Part shown: piece after piece, positions 43,879-53,212 of the stretch
Layout of the letters: each line of letters starts with the position of its first letter
How positions within the stretch are numbered: position 1 is the stretch's first letter
Source of the DNA: Acidimicrobiales bacterium
GTDB taxonomy: Bacteria > Actinomycetota > Acidimicrobiia > Acidimicrobiales > Palsa-688
Direction: 5' to 3'
DNA length: 64,000 bases
Assembly (NCBI GenBank): GCA_036378675.1
Contig: DASUWA010000027.1
Location: 111,807 to 175,806 of the forward strand
The notes under the pieces: model-generated
Databases searched by the model: none
What the model saw: the letters and a program-made list of their open reading frames with translations, nothing else
What the model was told of the DNA's origin: nothing
Translations under genes and position numbers: made by a program

Positions 43879-46170
43879 GTGACTCAGGACCCCACGTCTA
43901 GCAGCGCGCTCCGAGGGGGGACGCTGCCACAGGTGGCTACCCGGTTTGAACGCGTCATGCACTTGGCTGACCGGTTGATCGCGTCTGATCCGGGACTGGT
44001 GCAGCTTAGAAGTGCCTCTACCAAGGTGCTGAGCCTGGGTGCGGCGTTAGCCGTCCTCTATGGATTCACCAAAGTTTGGGGTCAGCCATTCACCGTGGCG
44101 CTGCTTGGCCTACTAATCAGCCTTACCTCGTTAGGCTACGGCGGCGGGCGACCCGTTCATCAGCTGGCCACTGCGGCCTTGATGCTTGTGGTGACGGGGA
44201 TTTCAGTCACCTTGGGTGTGTGGCTTACCTCGGACAAGGTCGCGCGCGACTTGGTCTTGGTGGCCATCATTGGTGCTTCGATCTTCGCTCAGCGTTTCGG
44301 CTTAGTGGCAACCAACCTCGGCGTGGCCAGCTTCACGACCTACTTGCTTACTGTGTTCCTCGGCGCCACAACGACTCCTCTGCCGTGGCTCCTTGCAGCG
44401 GTGGCCACAGGAACCGCAGCCAATCTTGGGATAGGCATACTGCTGCGCGAGCATCCGTCACGCCTGATCAATCGGATAGGCCAATCGCTGGATTCCCGGC
44501 TGGCCCTCGTGGTGGCCGGCGTCGCCGACGGACTGGCCGCGCCAATGTGGACAAGCAGGGCCCAACGCCGCCTTGCCAGGCGGGTAGGCCAGGTTCACGA
44601 CACGATGCTCATGATCGGCAGCGAGTTGGACGATGTCACCCAGCAGGACCTACCCCGGAGCGGCGAACGCGACACGATAGCTCGACGCTTATTCGACGTT
44701 GAATTGTCGGTCGACTACCTCAGCTCGGCCTGGGAGCGAACGGCCGAGGGCGAGCGCGGTCCCGATCAGGGGGCCGACTCGAATCCGGAGACACGCAGCA
44801 GCGTGCGTGATGCCCTGTTGGCCGTCGGCGTGGGACTACGTGCACCCCAGCCGGACGGAGCCCTTGCCGAGGCTCAGACCATCGCAGCCAGCGTCGCCGC
44901 CAACCCGACTACTCCGCCCCACTGGCAGTCGCTGGCCCGTTCGGTCAGCGCCCTCTCCTGCGCCATCGAGAACCTGCGGGCAGCGGAAGTGGGCTCAGCG
45001 TCCGAGCAACCTGCGAGAGATTACCCGCCACCGGCTATTGACGAGGAGCGCTCCGATACCAGCGCGCAACACGACACCCAGAGGAACAACAACTCAGGAC
45101 CTCAAGGCGAGGACCGATCCGCAAACGGCTCTCTCGACGCCCAGCTGGTGACTGCCCCCCGGCTGTCGCCCAACACCCGCAAGGTCGTCCAGGTAACAGT
45201 GGCCGCTGTGCTGGCCATCGTGGTCGGACATGTGCTGTCCCCATCACGCTGGTACTGGGCACTTATCGCCGCGTTTGTCGTTTATCAAGGCACCAGCACC
45301 CGTGCCCAAGCCCTGACCAAAGGGTGGCAGAGGGTGGTCGGGTCCGTCATCGGAGTAGGCGTTGGGACAGTCATCGCCAGCCTCGTCGGCGGCAATGTGG
45401 CCGCGTCCCTTGCGCTAATCTTCGTGGCCCTTTTCATAGGCTTCTACCTCTGGAGAGTCTCCTACGCGGTAGCGATCACCTGTGTCACCACCATGCTCGC
45501 GCTGCTGTTCGGGCTGGTCGGGGACTTCAGCATCGACCTCCTTCTCAGCCGGGTCGAGGAAACCGCCGTCGGAGCCGCCATTGGCATTGCCGCAGCGTTC
45601 CTTATTCTACCGATAAGGACCACGACCGCCGTCCGCGACGGCATCAGGTCCTTCCTTCAGCACCTGGCTGACCTAGTCGCGATGACGGGCCGGCAGCTAA
45701 CCGGCCAGGGTCACTACGACCTCCTCCGCGCTGTCAGGGAGCTCGACCTACAGCTAGTCGCTGTCCGCACCAATGTCGAGCCGCTGACCAAAGGAATTCT
45801 TGGGCTGCGATACCGCAGCGGAGCTCGATGGGTACTTAGGGTTCTTGACATCTGCGACCATGCCGCCCGCGGCCTCGCCCGCGTCGCCATTCCCGTCGGC
45901 GACCAAGCGGCCGCCCAAGCGCTGGAAGACGCGGCCCTCCGAACTTTCGACAATATCGGCTTGGTCATCGAGGCCATCGAGCGGCGCGCCCCTGCGTCGC
46001 TGGTGCCGTCAGACGATCTCACTGCCGACATCGAGCGCACCATCGCCAGGCTGCCGGTCCAGCCGGCCGAGCGCCGCCGATTGGAACTAGCGGAGCGCCA
46101 TCTCAACCAGATCCAGTTTGCCATGCTCCAACTAGCTCACGCCACGGCTGGCGATGAAGTAACCCTATGA
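43879..46170 (+). CDS. FUSC family membrane protein (aromatic acid exporter-like)
   Basis: A 763-residue protein with two blocks of membrane helices (about 45-200 and 425-585) separated by a soluble region. The second block (NTRKVVQVTVAAVLAIVVGHVL, AFVVYQGTSTRAQALTKGWQRVVGSVIGVGVG) matches the FUSC_2 domain of aromatic-acid exporters. It would export phenolic or aromatic acids. It lies 70 bases downstream of the GMC gene and may be read from the same promoter. The GTG start has no strong ribosome site. Confidence 0.87.
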   Translation: MTQDPTSSSALRGGTLPQVATRFERVMHLADRLIASDPGLVQLRSASTKVLSLGAALAVLYGFTKVWGQPFTVALLGLLISLTSLGYGGGRPVHQLATAALMLVVTGISVTLGVWLTSDKVARDLVLVAIIGASIFAQRFGLVATNLGVASFTTYLLTVFLGATTTPLPWLLAAVATGTAANLGIGILLREHPSRLINRIGQSLDSRLALVVAGVADGLAAPMWTSRAQRRLARRVGQVHDTMLMIGSELDDVTQQDLPRSGERDTIARRLFDVELSVDYLSSAWERTAEGERGPDQGADSNPETRSSVRDALLAVGVGLRAPQPDGALAEAQTIAASVAANPTTPPHWQSLARSVSALSCAIENLRAAEVGSASEQPARDYPPPAIDEERSDTSAQHDTQRNNNSGPQGEDRSANGSLDAQLVTAPRLSPNTRKVVQVTVAAVLAIVVGHVLSPSRWYWALIAAFVVYQGTSTRAQALTKGWQRVVGSVIGVGVGTVIASLVGGNVAASLALIFVALFIGFYLWRVSYAVAITCVTTMLALLFGLVGDFSIDLLLSRVEETAVGAAIGIAAAFLILPIRTTTAVRDGIRSFLQHLADLVAMTGRQLTGQGHYDLLRAVRELDLQLVAVRTNVEPLTKGILGLRYRSGARWVLRVLDICDHAARGLARVAIPVGDQAAAQALEDAALRTFDNIGLVIEAIERRAPASLVPSDDLTADIERTIARLPVQPAERRRLELAERHLNQIQFAMLQLAHATAGDEVTL

Positions 46171-46212
46171 CGTATCGCTAAGCCGACGCGAGGCCGCAGG
46201 ATGATCGTCGAA

Positions 46213-47124
46213 TCAGTCGGTAATGGGGGAGGTCTCTGTGCTGTTGTTGGCGAAGTCCCGTTGAGCCGCCTGAACGAGCGGTGAGGTGTCCAGGGCGATC
46301 ACTCCCGCCGTGGTTGCAGCGGCGGCTATAAGAATGGCCGCAAGCGAGGACTGTGTCAGCCCGGAAATCCGTTCTCCGAAGACCACTATCGAGATGATCG
46401 ACGCGACAAGCGGCTCGCCGATGTCGATCAGCGGTAACGAAATAGCCAACGGGCCGGCTGCGAAGGCATTTTGGGCCAGGGTCTCGCCAATGATGCCGGT
46501 CCCGGCTACCGCCCAGGGCTGCCATGTCGCAAGCGCGGCCACGCCGTGCGCAGCGAAATCGCGGGCGCATGTTTTGGTGAGTACGGCAAGAAGGCCGAAT
46601 ACGACCGCCGCCGCGACAGCAGTCGCACTGGTTCGGACTATCCCTCGCTTGCGGAACGCGATGAGCAACATCACTCCCACAGCCGCGGCTACTACGCCGA
46701 GAAGGACCACCCAGGTCCCAGATCCTGCGGTGAACTTAGGATTCGTGGGGTTGACGACCAACGCGAAGGCGGCCAATCCAAGCCCTACTAGAAGCGCTCC
46801 AATTCTCTCGCGCCGACCGAGCCGACTGCCGGTAGCTAGAGCTGCCAGAGGAAGCGCAAAAAGCAGTTCGGCGACAACCAGAGGCTGAACAAGGACCACG
46901 GGGGCCAATCCCAAAGCGGTCGCTTCGAGGGCAAAGCCGACGACGGAGGCGCCTAGCCCCGCCAACCACAGGGGTTGGCGCAGCATGCGAACGACGAGCG
47001 ACAAGTCGATCCGGTCGCGATGGGGTTGGCGGCGCACCGATATGGCCTGCGAAACGTTGGCCCCCGCGTAGCAGAGGGCGGCTCCCAATGCGAGAGCTAC
47101 CGCGAACGTCCATTTGCCGCTCAA
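46213..47124 (-). CDS. DMT/EamA-like transporter
   Basis: A 303-residue, roughly nine- to ten-helix protein. FALEATALGLAPVVLVQPLVVAELLFALPL corresponds to the similar segment of the paralog at 29.3 kb. Its substrate is unknown. It is the only minus-strand gene between 39 and 62 kb and converges on the FUSC gene. Confidence 0.84.
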   Translation of the reverse strand: MSGKWTFAVALALGAALCYAGANVSQAISVRRQPHRDRIDLSLVVRMLRQPLWLAGLGASVVGFALEATALGLAPVVLVQPLVVAELLFALPLAALATGSRLGRRERIGALLVGLGLAAFALVVNPTNPKFTAGSGTWVVLLGVVAAAVGVMLLIAFRKRGIVRTSATAVAAAVVFGLLAVLTKTCARDFAAHGVAALATWQPWAVAGTGIIGETLAQNAFAAGPLAISLPLIDIGEPLVASIISIVVFGERISGLTQSSLAAILIAAAATTAGVIALDTSPLVQAAQRDFANNSTETSPITD

Positions 47125-47558
47125 AGGGCTGACTCTCCAGCAATTGTCCCATTAGGCACTAGACGAAATGAGGCGGTAACACACTGCACCGATCCTGCAC
47201 GACAGCCAGACCAGAAAGCGGAACCCATCTGGCCTCCCATTTCAACAATCAGCAACTGGTCCAACAACAGCCCAACCTATGGACCCTCCCGACGACTCAC
47301 ATCCGTCATGTCCCTAGCCCACACACGAGTCCCTTCGACCACGACGGAGTCAGACGGTAACGGAACCGGATCCAGGAACTTCTCTGGTCGCCCGTGTATC
47401 CGCGGTTCTCGAGCCATCGGCGGTATCTGGCCACGGCTTTCGTGGAGCTCCACGTCACGTCACCGACACCTTCCGTGCAGGCTGTTCCTCAAGGTCCGCA
47501 GAGCACCCTCACCAAGGGACCATGCGCGGGCTGTGGGCCGAGGGACTGCGGACCTCTA
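47125..47558. other. Intergenic region
   Basis: A plus-strand frame (47394-47573) reads VYPRFSSHRRYLATAFVEL but lacks a start signal and has no recognisable family, so it may be a gene remnant. Nothing else is recognised. Confidence 0.35.
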
Positions 47559-47603
47559 CTAGGGAACACCCGGATGCGACACCAGCCTTCACTGCTCGAA
47601 GAT
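47559..47603 (+). promoter_or_regulatory. CTAGGG-class promoter upstream of a hypothetical gene
   Basis: CTAGGG, AACACCC, GGATGCGA, 18 bases, GAAGAT. The -10 ends 12 bases before ATG 47616, suggesting a near-leaderless transcript. A second partial box (CTAGGGACC) lies inside the gene near 47638. Confidence 0.72.
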
Positions 47604-47615
47604 GCTTACCGATAT

Positions 47616-47930
47616 ATGAAGGAACTCGAAGACACCCTAGGGACCACGGACTCAAGATGGCGGGGACCAGCTGGCTGTGATGCCCCCCTACGTGCGGCGG
47701 CCGCGGAGCCGCTGGCAGATGATCGTGAAGTCATCTCCCATTCGCTTCGTTTGGCGCTGATCGCCTGCCAGCTGCGGCGTGCTTGGCATTCAGGCGCCAT
47801 CGATGCCGATGCTGCTATGGGGGGGCTCGACCGAGCCATCAGCGACATCTGCTCTTCCCGCGCGATGCGGTGGCACAAGGCCCCCGGTGACCGGTTTGCC
47901 ACCCTTCCCCGAGAGAACCCAACCCGTTAG
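47616..47930 (+). CDS. Hypothetical protein
   Basis: About 104 residues with a central helical stretch (REVISHSLRLALIACQLRRAWHSGAIDADAAMGGLDRAI). I recognise no family. An in-frame ATG at 47574 lies inside the promoter box, so the ATG at 47616 is preferred. It is followed 39 bases later by a membrane protein gene on the same strand. Confidence 0.6.
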   Translation: MKELEDTLGTTDSRWRGPAGCDAPLRAAAAEPLADDREVISHSLRLALIACQLRRAWHSGAIDADAAMGGLDRAISDICSSRAMRWHKAPGDRFATLPRENPTR

Positions 47931-47969
47931 AAGTCTTTCGTCATAACCCAAAAAGGAGGAACAATCCCA

Positions 47970-48395
47970 ATGAGTAGTCAATACATCACAGGAGTCATCT
48001 CAGTAATTCTCGGTGGCTTCGTCGTAGTCGCGACCCGAGCATTCCACCCGGTCCCAGTGGGCTGGATCGCATTCGGTGTCGCTATCGCGATCATTGCCGT
48101 GGCCGTTCTAGCGCAATTGGACCGGTCGAGGGGAGCCATTCAACGGGCTCTCGACGCGGCGACCGTCGCCGTCGCGGGGCTCATGATGGCGTTTGGCTTC
48201 GCGGCGTCGGGAAGAGCCGTGATCTGGCTGTCCTTTGCCTTCTCGCTCGGAGTCGTCGGCTTGGCGTTTGCTGGTCTCACGCTTCATGAGATTTCGAACT
48301 GGCGGTTCGCACACCAACTCGGTGCGTTGCGATGGCTCCCGCAAGAGCGGTCCGTTTCCGACGCGACCCGACGGCCCGACAGCCTCGCAGCATAA
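47970..48395 (+). CDS. Small integral membrane protein
   Basis: 141 residues with four hydrophobic helices (ITGVISVILGGFVVVA; GWIAFGVAIAIIAVAVLA; VAVAGLMMAFGFAASG; LSFAFSLGVVGLAFAGL) and a basic tail. It resembles SPW-repeat-type membrane proteins in layout. The start is set by AAGGAGG at good spacing. No function can be assigned. Confidence 0.75.
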   Translation: MSSQYITGVISVILGGFVVVATRAFHPVPVGWIAFGVAIAIIAVAVLAQLDRSRGAIQRALDAATVAVAGLMMAFGFAASGRAVIWLSFAFSLGVVGLAFAGLTLHEISNWRFAHQLGALRWLPQERSVSDATRRPDSLAA

Positions 48396-48463
48396 ATCGC
48401 GTCAACCCTGCCCTGATTCAACTTCGTTTTGCGTCCGTTCGAGTTGCACGAATAGGAGGAGTT

Positions 48464-48880
48464 ATGTGGCCTCGTGAGCGACACGGAAAGCGTGGTGAGC
48501 GAGTCGCTACTGCGGGAATGCGGTTCTTGAGAGGTGAAGCCGTCGACCTGTTACGTGAATCAGGGGAGGGTGTGCGAGCGTGGGCTCGGCTGAACCTTTT
48601 GACCCACGCCTCGGTGGGACGCCTCAGGAGTTTGTTCAAATCCGACGGCTATATTCCTCGGAATGGCTGGGACGCCGCAGTGGCCTACCTGGCGATCGAA
48701 CTGCTGGGCCTCAGTAAACGGAAGGCCCAAGAGACCGCTTTGATACAGCGGACCGTATTACTGCCGCTGGAACTAGCGCTCCTTAACGGTGACCTTCGGG
48801 CACCACGTACTCCGGGGGAGTTCGTGACCCTTGTCATCGGAGCCCTCGGCAAGGCATCCATGCGGGATCACCATGAGTAA
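48464..48880 (+). CDS. Hypothetical protein
   Basis: 138 residues, mostly helical and basic, with no family I recognise. ATG at 48464 follows AGGAGG by four bases and is preferred over a longer frame that overlaps the preceding gene. The stop lies within the ribosome site of the patatin gene, so the two are coupled. Confidence 0.7.
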   Translation: MWPRERHGKRGERVATAGMRFLRGEAVDLLRESGEGVRAWARLNLLTHASVGRLRSLFKSDGYIPRNGWDAAVAYLAIELLGLSKRKAQETALIQRTVLLPLELALLNGDLRAPRTPGEFVTLVIGALGKASMRDHHE

Positions 48881-48890
48881 GGAGGCAGCA

Positions 48891-49796
48891 GTGCGTTCGC
48901 TAACGGAGAGCAGAACGGTCTTCGTGTTAAGCGGCGGTGGAAACTTGGGCGCCGTTCAGGTAGGAATGCTTCAAGCGCTTATCGAGTCGGGAGTGCGACC
49001 GAATGCCCTGGTCGGGACATCGGTGGGAGCACTGAACGGCGCATTTCTGTCGGGCCATTGCGACCTCGCCGGCGTCGAGAAGCTAGGAGACCTGTGGATG
49101 TCGATTCGCCGCGGTGACGTGTTCCCATTTGGCATGGGGTCGTTGCTGCGTATCGTGACCGGCAATCAGAGGTCTCTGGTCGAGACGACAGGTCTACGCA
49201 ATCTTCTCGCGCGCGCAAACCTCGGTTTCGAACGTCTCGAGGAGGCGCCCATTCCCCTGCGGGTGATCGCCACTGATCTCGAAACAGGCGAGCCGGTGGT
49301 GCTACGAAGGGGCGAAATCGTCCCCGCTCTTCTCGCCAGTTCGGCGATTCCAGGCATCTTCCCTACCGTGCAAATTGGTGGAAGGACTCTGGTGGACGGT
49401 GCGATGGTCGCGAACACACCGGTCGGCCAGGCCGAGGAACTGAACCCCTCAGACATCTACGTGCTTTGCACAATGCCCGCCCGTGGCTCGGGACCTCCGG
49501 CGAACGCCCTTGGGACTCTACAGAGGGCTATGACCCTATCGTTCCAGCAAGAACAGCGTCGGGTCCTTGCTGAAGCAGCCACTCGTCGGGCCGTGCACGT
49601 TATACCGGCACCAGAAGTAGCCGGTCAGATCTCCGGCATCGATTTCAACTCCACGCGACGTCTCATATCTGAAGCCTACGAACTGGCCCGCAACTGCCTG
49701 GAAACGGACGGAGCGCGGAAAGCTCACCGCGCCATCCAAGGGATAGGTGGCGTCGCGACAGCCAGGCCCGAACCCCGACAAGAGGCGGTGGCATGA
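48891..49796 (+). CDS. Patatin-like phospholipase (RssA type)
   Basis: About 301 residues. SGGGNLGAVQVGML is the oxyanion-hole glycine motif, GTSVGALNG the Gly-x-Ser-x-Gly nucleophile, and VDGAMVANTP supplies the catalytic Asp of the Ser-Asp dyad. It would hydrolyse acyl lipids. GTG at 48891 is preferred because AAGGAGG is then correctly spaced; an ATG at 48873 overlaps the upstream gene. It overlaps the DegV gene by 4 bases. Confidence 0.92.
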   Translation: MRSLTESRTVFVLSGGGNLGAVQVGMLQALIESGVRPNALVGTSVGALNGAFLSGHCDLAGVEKLGDLWMSIRRGDVFPFGMGSLLRIVTGNQRSLVETTGLRNLLARANLGFERLEEAPIPLRVIATDLETGEPVVLRRGEIVPALLASSAIPGIFPTVQIGGRTLVDGAMVANTPVGQAEELNPSDIYVLCTMPARGSGPPANALGTLQRAMTLSFQQEQRRVLAEAATRRAVHVIPAPEVAGQISGIDFNSTRRLISEAYELARNCLETDGARKAHRAIQGIGGVATARPEPRQEAVA

Positions 49797-50662
49797 CAGT
49801 CTCCGTCGTCACCGATTCCGCCGCCTCGCTGCCATCCGGTGAAGTGATTCGGCTGGGGATTTCGGTTGTTCCGTTCAACCTAATCCTGGACGGCGTCGCC
49901 TACCGAGATGGAGAATTGCGGTCCGACGAGGTCATAGCAGCAGCCGGTGATAGGCAGATGAGCACCTCCTGTCCCAGTCCGGGAGAGTTTGCAAAGGCGA
50001 TCGACGACCATGGGATCGGCGACGGAACAGTGCTCATCACCGTGGCCTCCACAATGAGCTCCAGTTACCACTCGGCGATGCTCGCCAGCCGGTACTTCCG
50101 TGACGGGCAGGTGCACGTCGTCGATAGCCGAACCGCCGCCGGCGCACAAGGGCTTGTCATATTGGCCGCCGCTGAGGCGGCAGCATCCGGGGCGAGCCTC
50201 GACGAAGTGATCGCGGCCGCCGAGTACGCGGCCAGGAAGGTACGTCTCGTCGCTTCCATCGAGAACTTCCAGTTTCTCGCACGCAGCGGACGGGTACCCG
50301 CGGTAACCGCTTGGGCGGCGAACACGATTGGGATGCGCGCTTTGTTCGAGTTTTCGAATGGAGAACCATTACCGCTTCGGCCCTCGGTAGGACAGAAGGC
50401 CGCCCTGGACAGAATCGTTCGAAGCATCGAACGTCCTTGCCCCGGCGAGGGCATTCTCAGGATTGCAGTGTTGCACGCGCAGGCAATCGGCGTCGCCGAG
50501 CGCCTAGCAAACCGCATTCGAAGCGCCAATATTGAAGCTGAGTTGTTCATCTCACCCTTCAGTTCCGTCATGGTGGCTCACACCGGCCCCGGGGTCGTCG
50601 GGGCGGCCTGGTGGCGAGACGATTCAAGAGATCTTTCGGGCTACAGCAAGCTCGCCGCGTAA
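49793..50662 (+). CDS. DegV family fatty-acid-binding protein
   Basis: A 289-residue DegV protein: SVVTDSAASLPSG at the N-terminus, TSCPSPGEF, ITVASTMSSSYHSA and VVDSRTAAGAQG follow. DegV/FakB proteins bind free fatty acids and present them to a FakA kinase for phosphorylation. No FakA gene is nearby. Coupling to a patatin lipase suggests that fatty acids released by the lipase are handed to DegV. Confidence 0.92.
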   Translation: MTVSVVTDSAASLPSGEVIRLGISVVPFNLILDGVAYRDGELRSDEVIAAAGDRQMSTSCPSPGEFAKAIDDHGIGDGTVLITVASTMSSSYHSAMLASRYFRDGQVHVVDSRTAAGAQGLVILAAAEAAASGASLDEVIAAAEYAARKVRLVASIENFQFLARSGRVPAVTAWAANTIGMRALFEFSNGEPLPLRPSVGQKAALDRIVRSIERPCPGEGILRIAVLHAQAIGVAERLANRIRSANIEAELFISPFSSVMVAHTGPGVVGAAWWRDDSRDLSGYSKLAA

Positions 50663-50727
50663 GAACCGTGACCGAAGGCGGACGCAAGCGGCGGCTATCG
50701 AGAGTGCAGCCCGGAACATGTTCAGGG

Positions 50728-50907
50728 ATGGATATACGGCGAGTGCTCGAAGAGATCAAGGCGCGTCTGTCAGCCATAGTCCACGACCTCTCGCCTGAAG
50801 GAATGGAGCAAGGAGCGCTTGAGAAGGACACTGCCGAACTCCGCTCTGTCTTGCAGCGCCTCGAGCGAGTGGCTGCGGTCAACGTCCAGCGAGGCAAAGC
50901 CAGGTAG
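50728..50907 (+). CDS. Small coiled-coil-like protein
   Basis: 59 residues, MDIRRVLEEIKARLSAIVH at the start, rich in Leu and charged residues, with heptad spacing. No family is recognised. It lies between DegV and the DUF1345 gene on the same strand, and its ribosome site is weak. Confidence 0.5.
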   Translation: MDIRRVLEEIKARLSAIVHDLSPEGMEQGALEKDTAELRSVLQRLERVAAVNVQRGKAR

Positions 50908-50923
50908 GACTCAAGTCATTGGC

Positions 50924-51613
50924 ATGGCTACCGGACCGCATCGGCTGTACCACCACTGGATAAGCGCAAGTGCTCCTGCGCTTCGCCGACTGATTTCCGA
51001 TGCTGTGATTGGTGTGATCGTGGCCCTGGCAATCGCGCCCTTCGTCATTTGGCCGCTGGCTCTTCTCGTCGGTTGGGACGCGGCGGGGCTGACCTTCCTG
51101 GTCACTGTCTTGCCCGTTATCGCTCGAGCGGACGGAGCCCGAACCAAGCGTGTCGCGATGCGCGAGGACGAGACACGCGACACGGCGAGCCTGCTTGTCC
51201 AAGCCTCGTGCGCTGCCAGCCTGGTATCCGTCGCGCTGGCACTTGGTGTTGCCAGGCACGAATCGGGGGGCCGCCGAGCCCTGATCGTGACGATCGGAAT
51301 CGTGACCATAATCTTCTCGTGGACCGTCGTTAACTCGGTCTTCACGTTGCGCTATGCCGATCTCTTTTACCGGTCAGCCAACGACGGGAAGGGCGGCATC
51401 AACTTCGGATACGACCCGGAGGACGGGCCACCCAACTATCTGGATTTCGCCTACCTTGCGTTCACTATCGGCATGACCTATCAGGTTTCCGACACTGCGC
51501 TGCGCGACCGACGGCTCCGCCGAACGGTCCTCTACCACGCCATTCTTTCCTATTTCTTCGGCGTGGTTATTGTGGCGACCGGTGTCAACGTCATCGCGAA
51601 TCTCTTCGGCTGA
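50924..51613 (+). CDS. DUF1345 membrane protein
   Basis: 229 residues with several hydrophobic helices and the DUF1345 signature segments WTVVNSVFTLRYADLFYR, DFAYLAFTIGMTYQVSDT and LYHAILSYFFGVVIVA. The function of the family is unknown, and a transport role is sometimes suggested. The ATG at 50924 gives the usual length. Confidence 0.9.
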   Translation: MATGPHRLYHHWISASAPALRRLISDAVIGVIVALAIAPFVIWPLALLVGWDAAGLTFLVTVLPVIARADGARTKRVAMREDETRDTASLLVQASCAASLVSVALALGVARHESGGRRALIVTIGIVTIIFSWTVVNSVFTLRYADLFYRSANDGKGGINFGYDPEDGPPNYLDFAYLAFTIGMTYQVSDTALRDRRLRRTVLYHAILSYFFGVVIVATGVNVIANLFG

Positions 51614-51733
51614 CACTCAGCTCGCCTCACCGTGCATGTCGTTAGCTCCCCTTCTTCATCGAGGCATGGCTGGCAAGCGCGGAGACGACCGCGTCGCTTC
51701 GTTGCGCCGCTAATCCGGCAGGCACAACTCGCC

Positions 51734-51749
51734 GGGGGGGGCGGGGGGG
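51734..51749 (+). repeat. G tract (eight and seven G around one C)
   Basis: Two runs of G separated by one C, in a non-coding stretch. It could form a G-quadruplex or be an unstable homopolymer where the assembly could be wrong by a base. Confidence 0.55.
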
Positions 51750-51994
51750 TGCACGTCTCAGCGACAGCGTTACCCGGCCCAGGTCGGGCTCTTCCGTCGT
51801 CGTAGTACCCATTATCTCATACGGGCAACATCCTTCTCCTCCTCTGCGACGCTGGCTCCTGACGAACAAGGTCGGTGTTTCCGAGACGGCTCGCAGATTC
51901 GTATTGACCGCCGCCCTTTAGTTCGTGTCGCGCTGTGGTCCGAGACATCGCTGAAAAGCCAGCCCGGTGACGTCGGCTTAGCGGATGCGTGCGC

Positions 51995-52215
51995 GCCGCA
52001 CAACGACCCGGCAGTTGCGCTAGGGGACACCCTGATGCGATCCCGACTTTGCGACCTGACAATGAACGCCATACCGGATAGGGAAGCCAGGTCGTGAACC
52101 AGATTTCGACTACATCGGCGTCGGGCCCAGAGCCACAAGTTCGGTGCTGGCCACCCGATCGCATTTTGGGTGGTTGGTAGCGGGGTGTCGTTTGCCGGGG
52201 AGCCGGACCAGTTTG
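51995..52215 (+). pseudogene. Internally deleted copy of the GMC oxidoreductase locus
   Basis: The sequence aligns with the promoter and first ~20 codons of the GMC gene at 42.1 kb (GCAGTTGC before the box, GACAAT after it, and a decayed DFDYxxVGxxAxSSVLA), then jumps to the last codons (DRILGGW, followed by TAGCGG). About 1.5 kb of coding sequence is missing and the fused frame does not encode a functional enzyme. The upstream part of this gap (51614-51994) holds nothing I can identify with confidence. Confidence 0.8.
52020..52063 (+). promoter_or_regulatory. CTAGGG-class promoter in the GMC remnant
   Basis: CTAGGG, GACACCC, TGATGCGA, 17 bases, GACAAT. It matches the consensus better than the intact GMC copy. 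The next intact gene, SnoaL-like at 52243, is about 180 bases downstream and may now be driven by it. Confidence 0.75.
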
Positions 52216-52242
52216 TGACCCACAGGAGAAAGGAACAGTTAA

Positions 52243-52584
52243 GTGAATCCCGAAGAAGTTATCCGCAAGTTCTTTGACTGCTATACCAACGGCCGTCCAG
52301 ACGACTTCGACGAGGTCGTAGCGTCTGACTACGTCGACTACGGTCACACACCACCTGGTCGTGGACCGGACGGAGCCCGAGCCGATTATCAGAACGCTGT
52401 CAAGGTCGCCGGCGAGGTCATCGGCTACACGATCGACGCACTCGTTGTCGACGGCGACGTGGTCGCGGCCGACTGGACCGGCAGGGTCAAGGGCACCCCG
52501 ATCGGAAGAGGACTGAGCCTGTATCGGACCTCTGACGGGTTACTTCGATCGACGCGGCACACTCTTTACGAGACCGCGCAGTGA
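52243..52584 (+). CDS. SnoaL-like/NTF2-fold protein
   Basis: A 113-residue NTF2-fold protein (EEVIRKFFDCYTNGRPDDFDEVVASDYVDYGH). It differs from the SnoaL-like protein at 17.7 kb and is not a close copy. The GTG start follows AGAAAGGAACAG. The stop overlaps the next gene's GTG start by 4 bases. Ligand or reaction unknown. Confidence 0.83.
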   Translation: MNPEEVIRKFFDCYTNGRPDDFDEVVASDYVDYGHTPPGRGPDGARADYQNAVKVAGEVIGYTIDALVVDGDVVAADWTGRVKGTPIGRGLSLYRTSDGLLRSTRHTLYETAQ

Positions 52585-53177
52585 AACCCACACGCGCCGC
52601 CGTCGAGGGTGCTGTCGCTGGCGTTGTAGGAACCGCTGCGATGGACCTCGTCTGGTTCTTCAGATACCGGCGAGGCGGCGGCCACGAGGGCCTCTTCGCG
52701 TGGGAAACCTCGAAGAATGTCGGAAAATGGGATGACGCCTCGGCACCCGGCCAGATCGGTCGAAAGGTCCTGCACGCGGTTGTCGGGCATGACCTTCCAG
52801 ACGAGTGGGCCCGCCCGATCACGAACCTGGTGCACTGGACCACCGGCGCGGGATGGGGAGTCCAATACGCGCTCATCTCTGAGCTGACCGGGCGGAGCAA
52901 CTGGAAGAGATCTTTGGGCTTCGGGACTGCCGTTTGGCTCACCGACTACATCGTCTTGCCCCTCGCCGGCGTGTACAAGCCGATCTGGCAATACGACATC
53001 AAGACGCTCGCCGACGACCTGACAGCCCACCTGGTTTACGGCGCCACACTCGGCCTGAGCTTTGCCAGCTTCGAACCACTGACGCGGATCACACGGCGCG
53101 GCCATGACCGCGTCGGACGCCCTCATCGGCAGGTCGGTCGCGGGCTGAGGACTCTACTCACAAACACCTCTCACTGA
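52581..53177 (+). CDS. Membrane protein of unknown function
   Basis: 198 residues with about four hydrophobic segments (AAVEGAVAGVVGTAAMDLVWFF; GFGTAVWLTDYIVLPLAG; HLVYGATLGLSFASF) and a short basic tail. The start is coupled to the SnoaL-like gene. It resembles DUF1440-like membrane proteins only loosely. It lies 36 bases ahead of an MFT-type SDR. Confidence 0.72.
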   Translation: MKPTRAAVEGAVAGVVGTAAMDLVWFFRYRRGGGHEGLFAWETSKNVGKWDDASAPGQIGRKVLHAVVGHDLPDEWARPITNLVHWTTGAGWGVQYALISELTGRSNWKRSLGFGTAVWLTDYIVLPLAGVYKPIWQYDIKTLADDLTAHLVYGATLGLSFASFEPLTRITRRGHDRVGRPHRQVGRGLRTLLTNTSH

Positions 53178-53212
53178 ACGCAACACACCGAGCGAGAAAG
53201 GACTCAAGACAA

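Noticed and set aside
51651..51815. Minus-strand frame starting MGTTTTEEPDLGR as a small gene
   Set aside because: It depends on reading through the G tract, lacks a ribosome site and has no family pattern.
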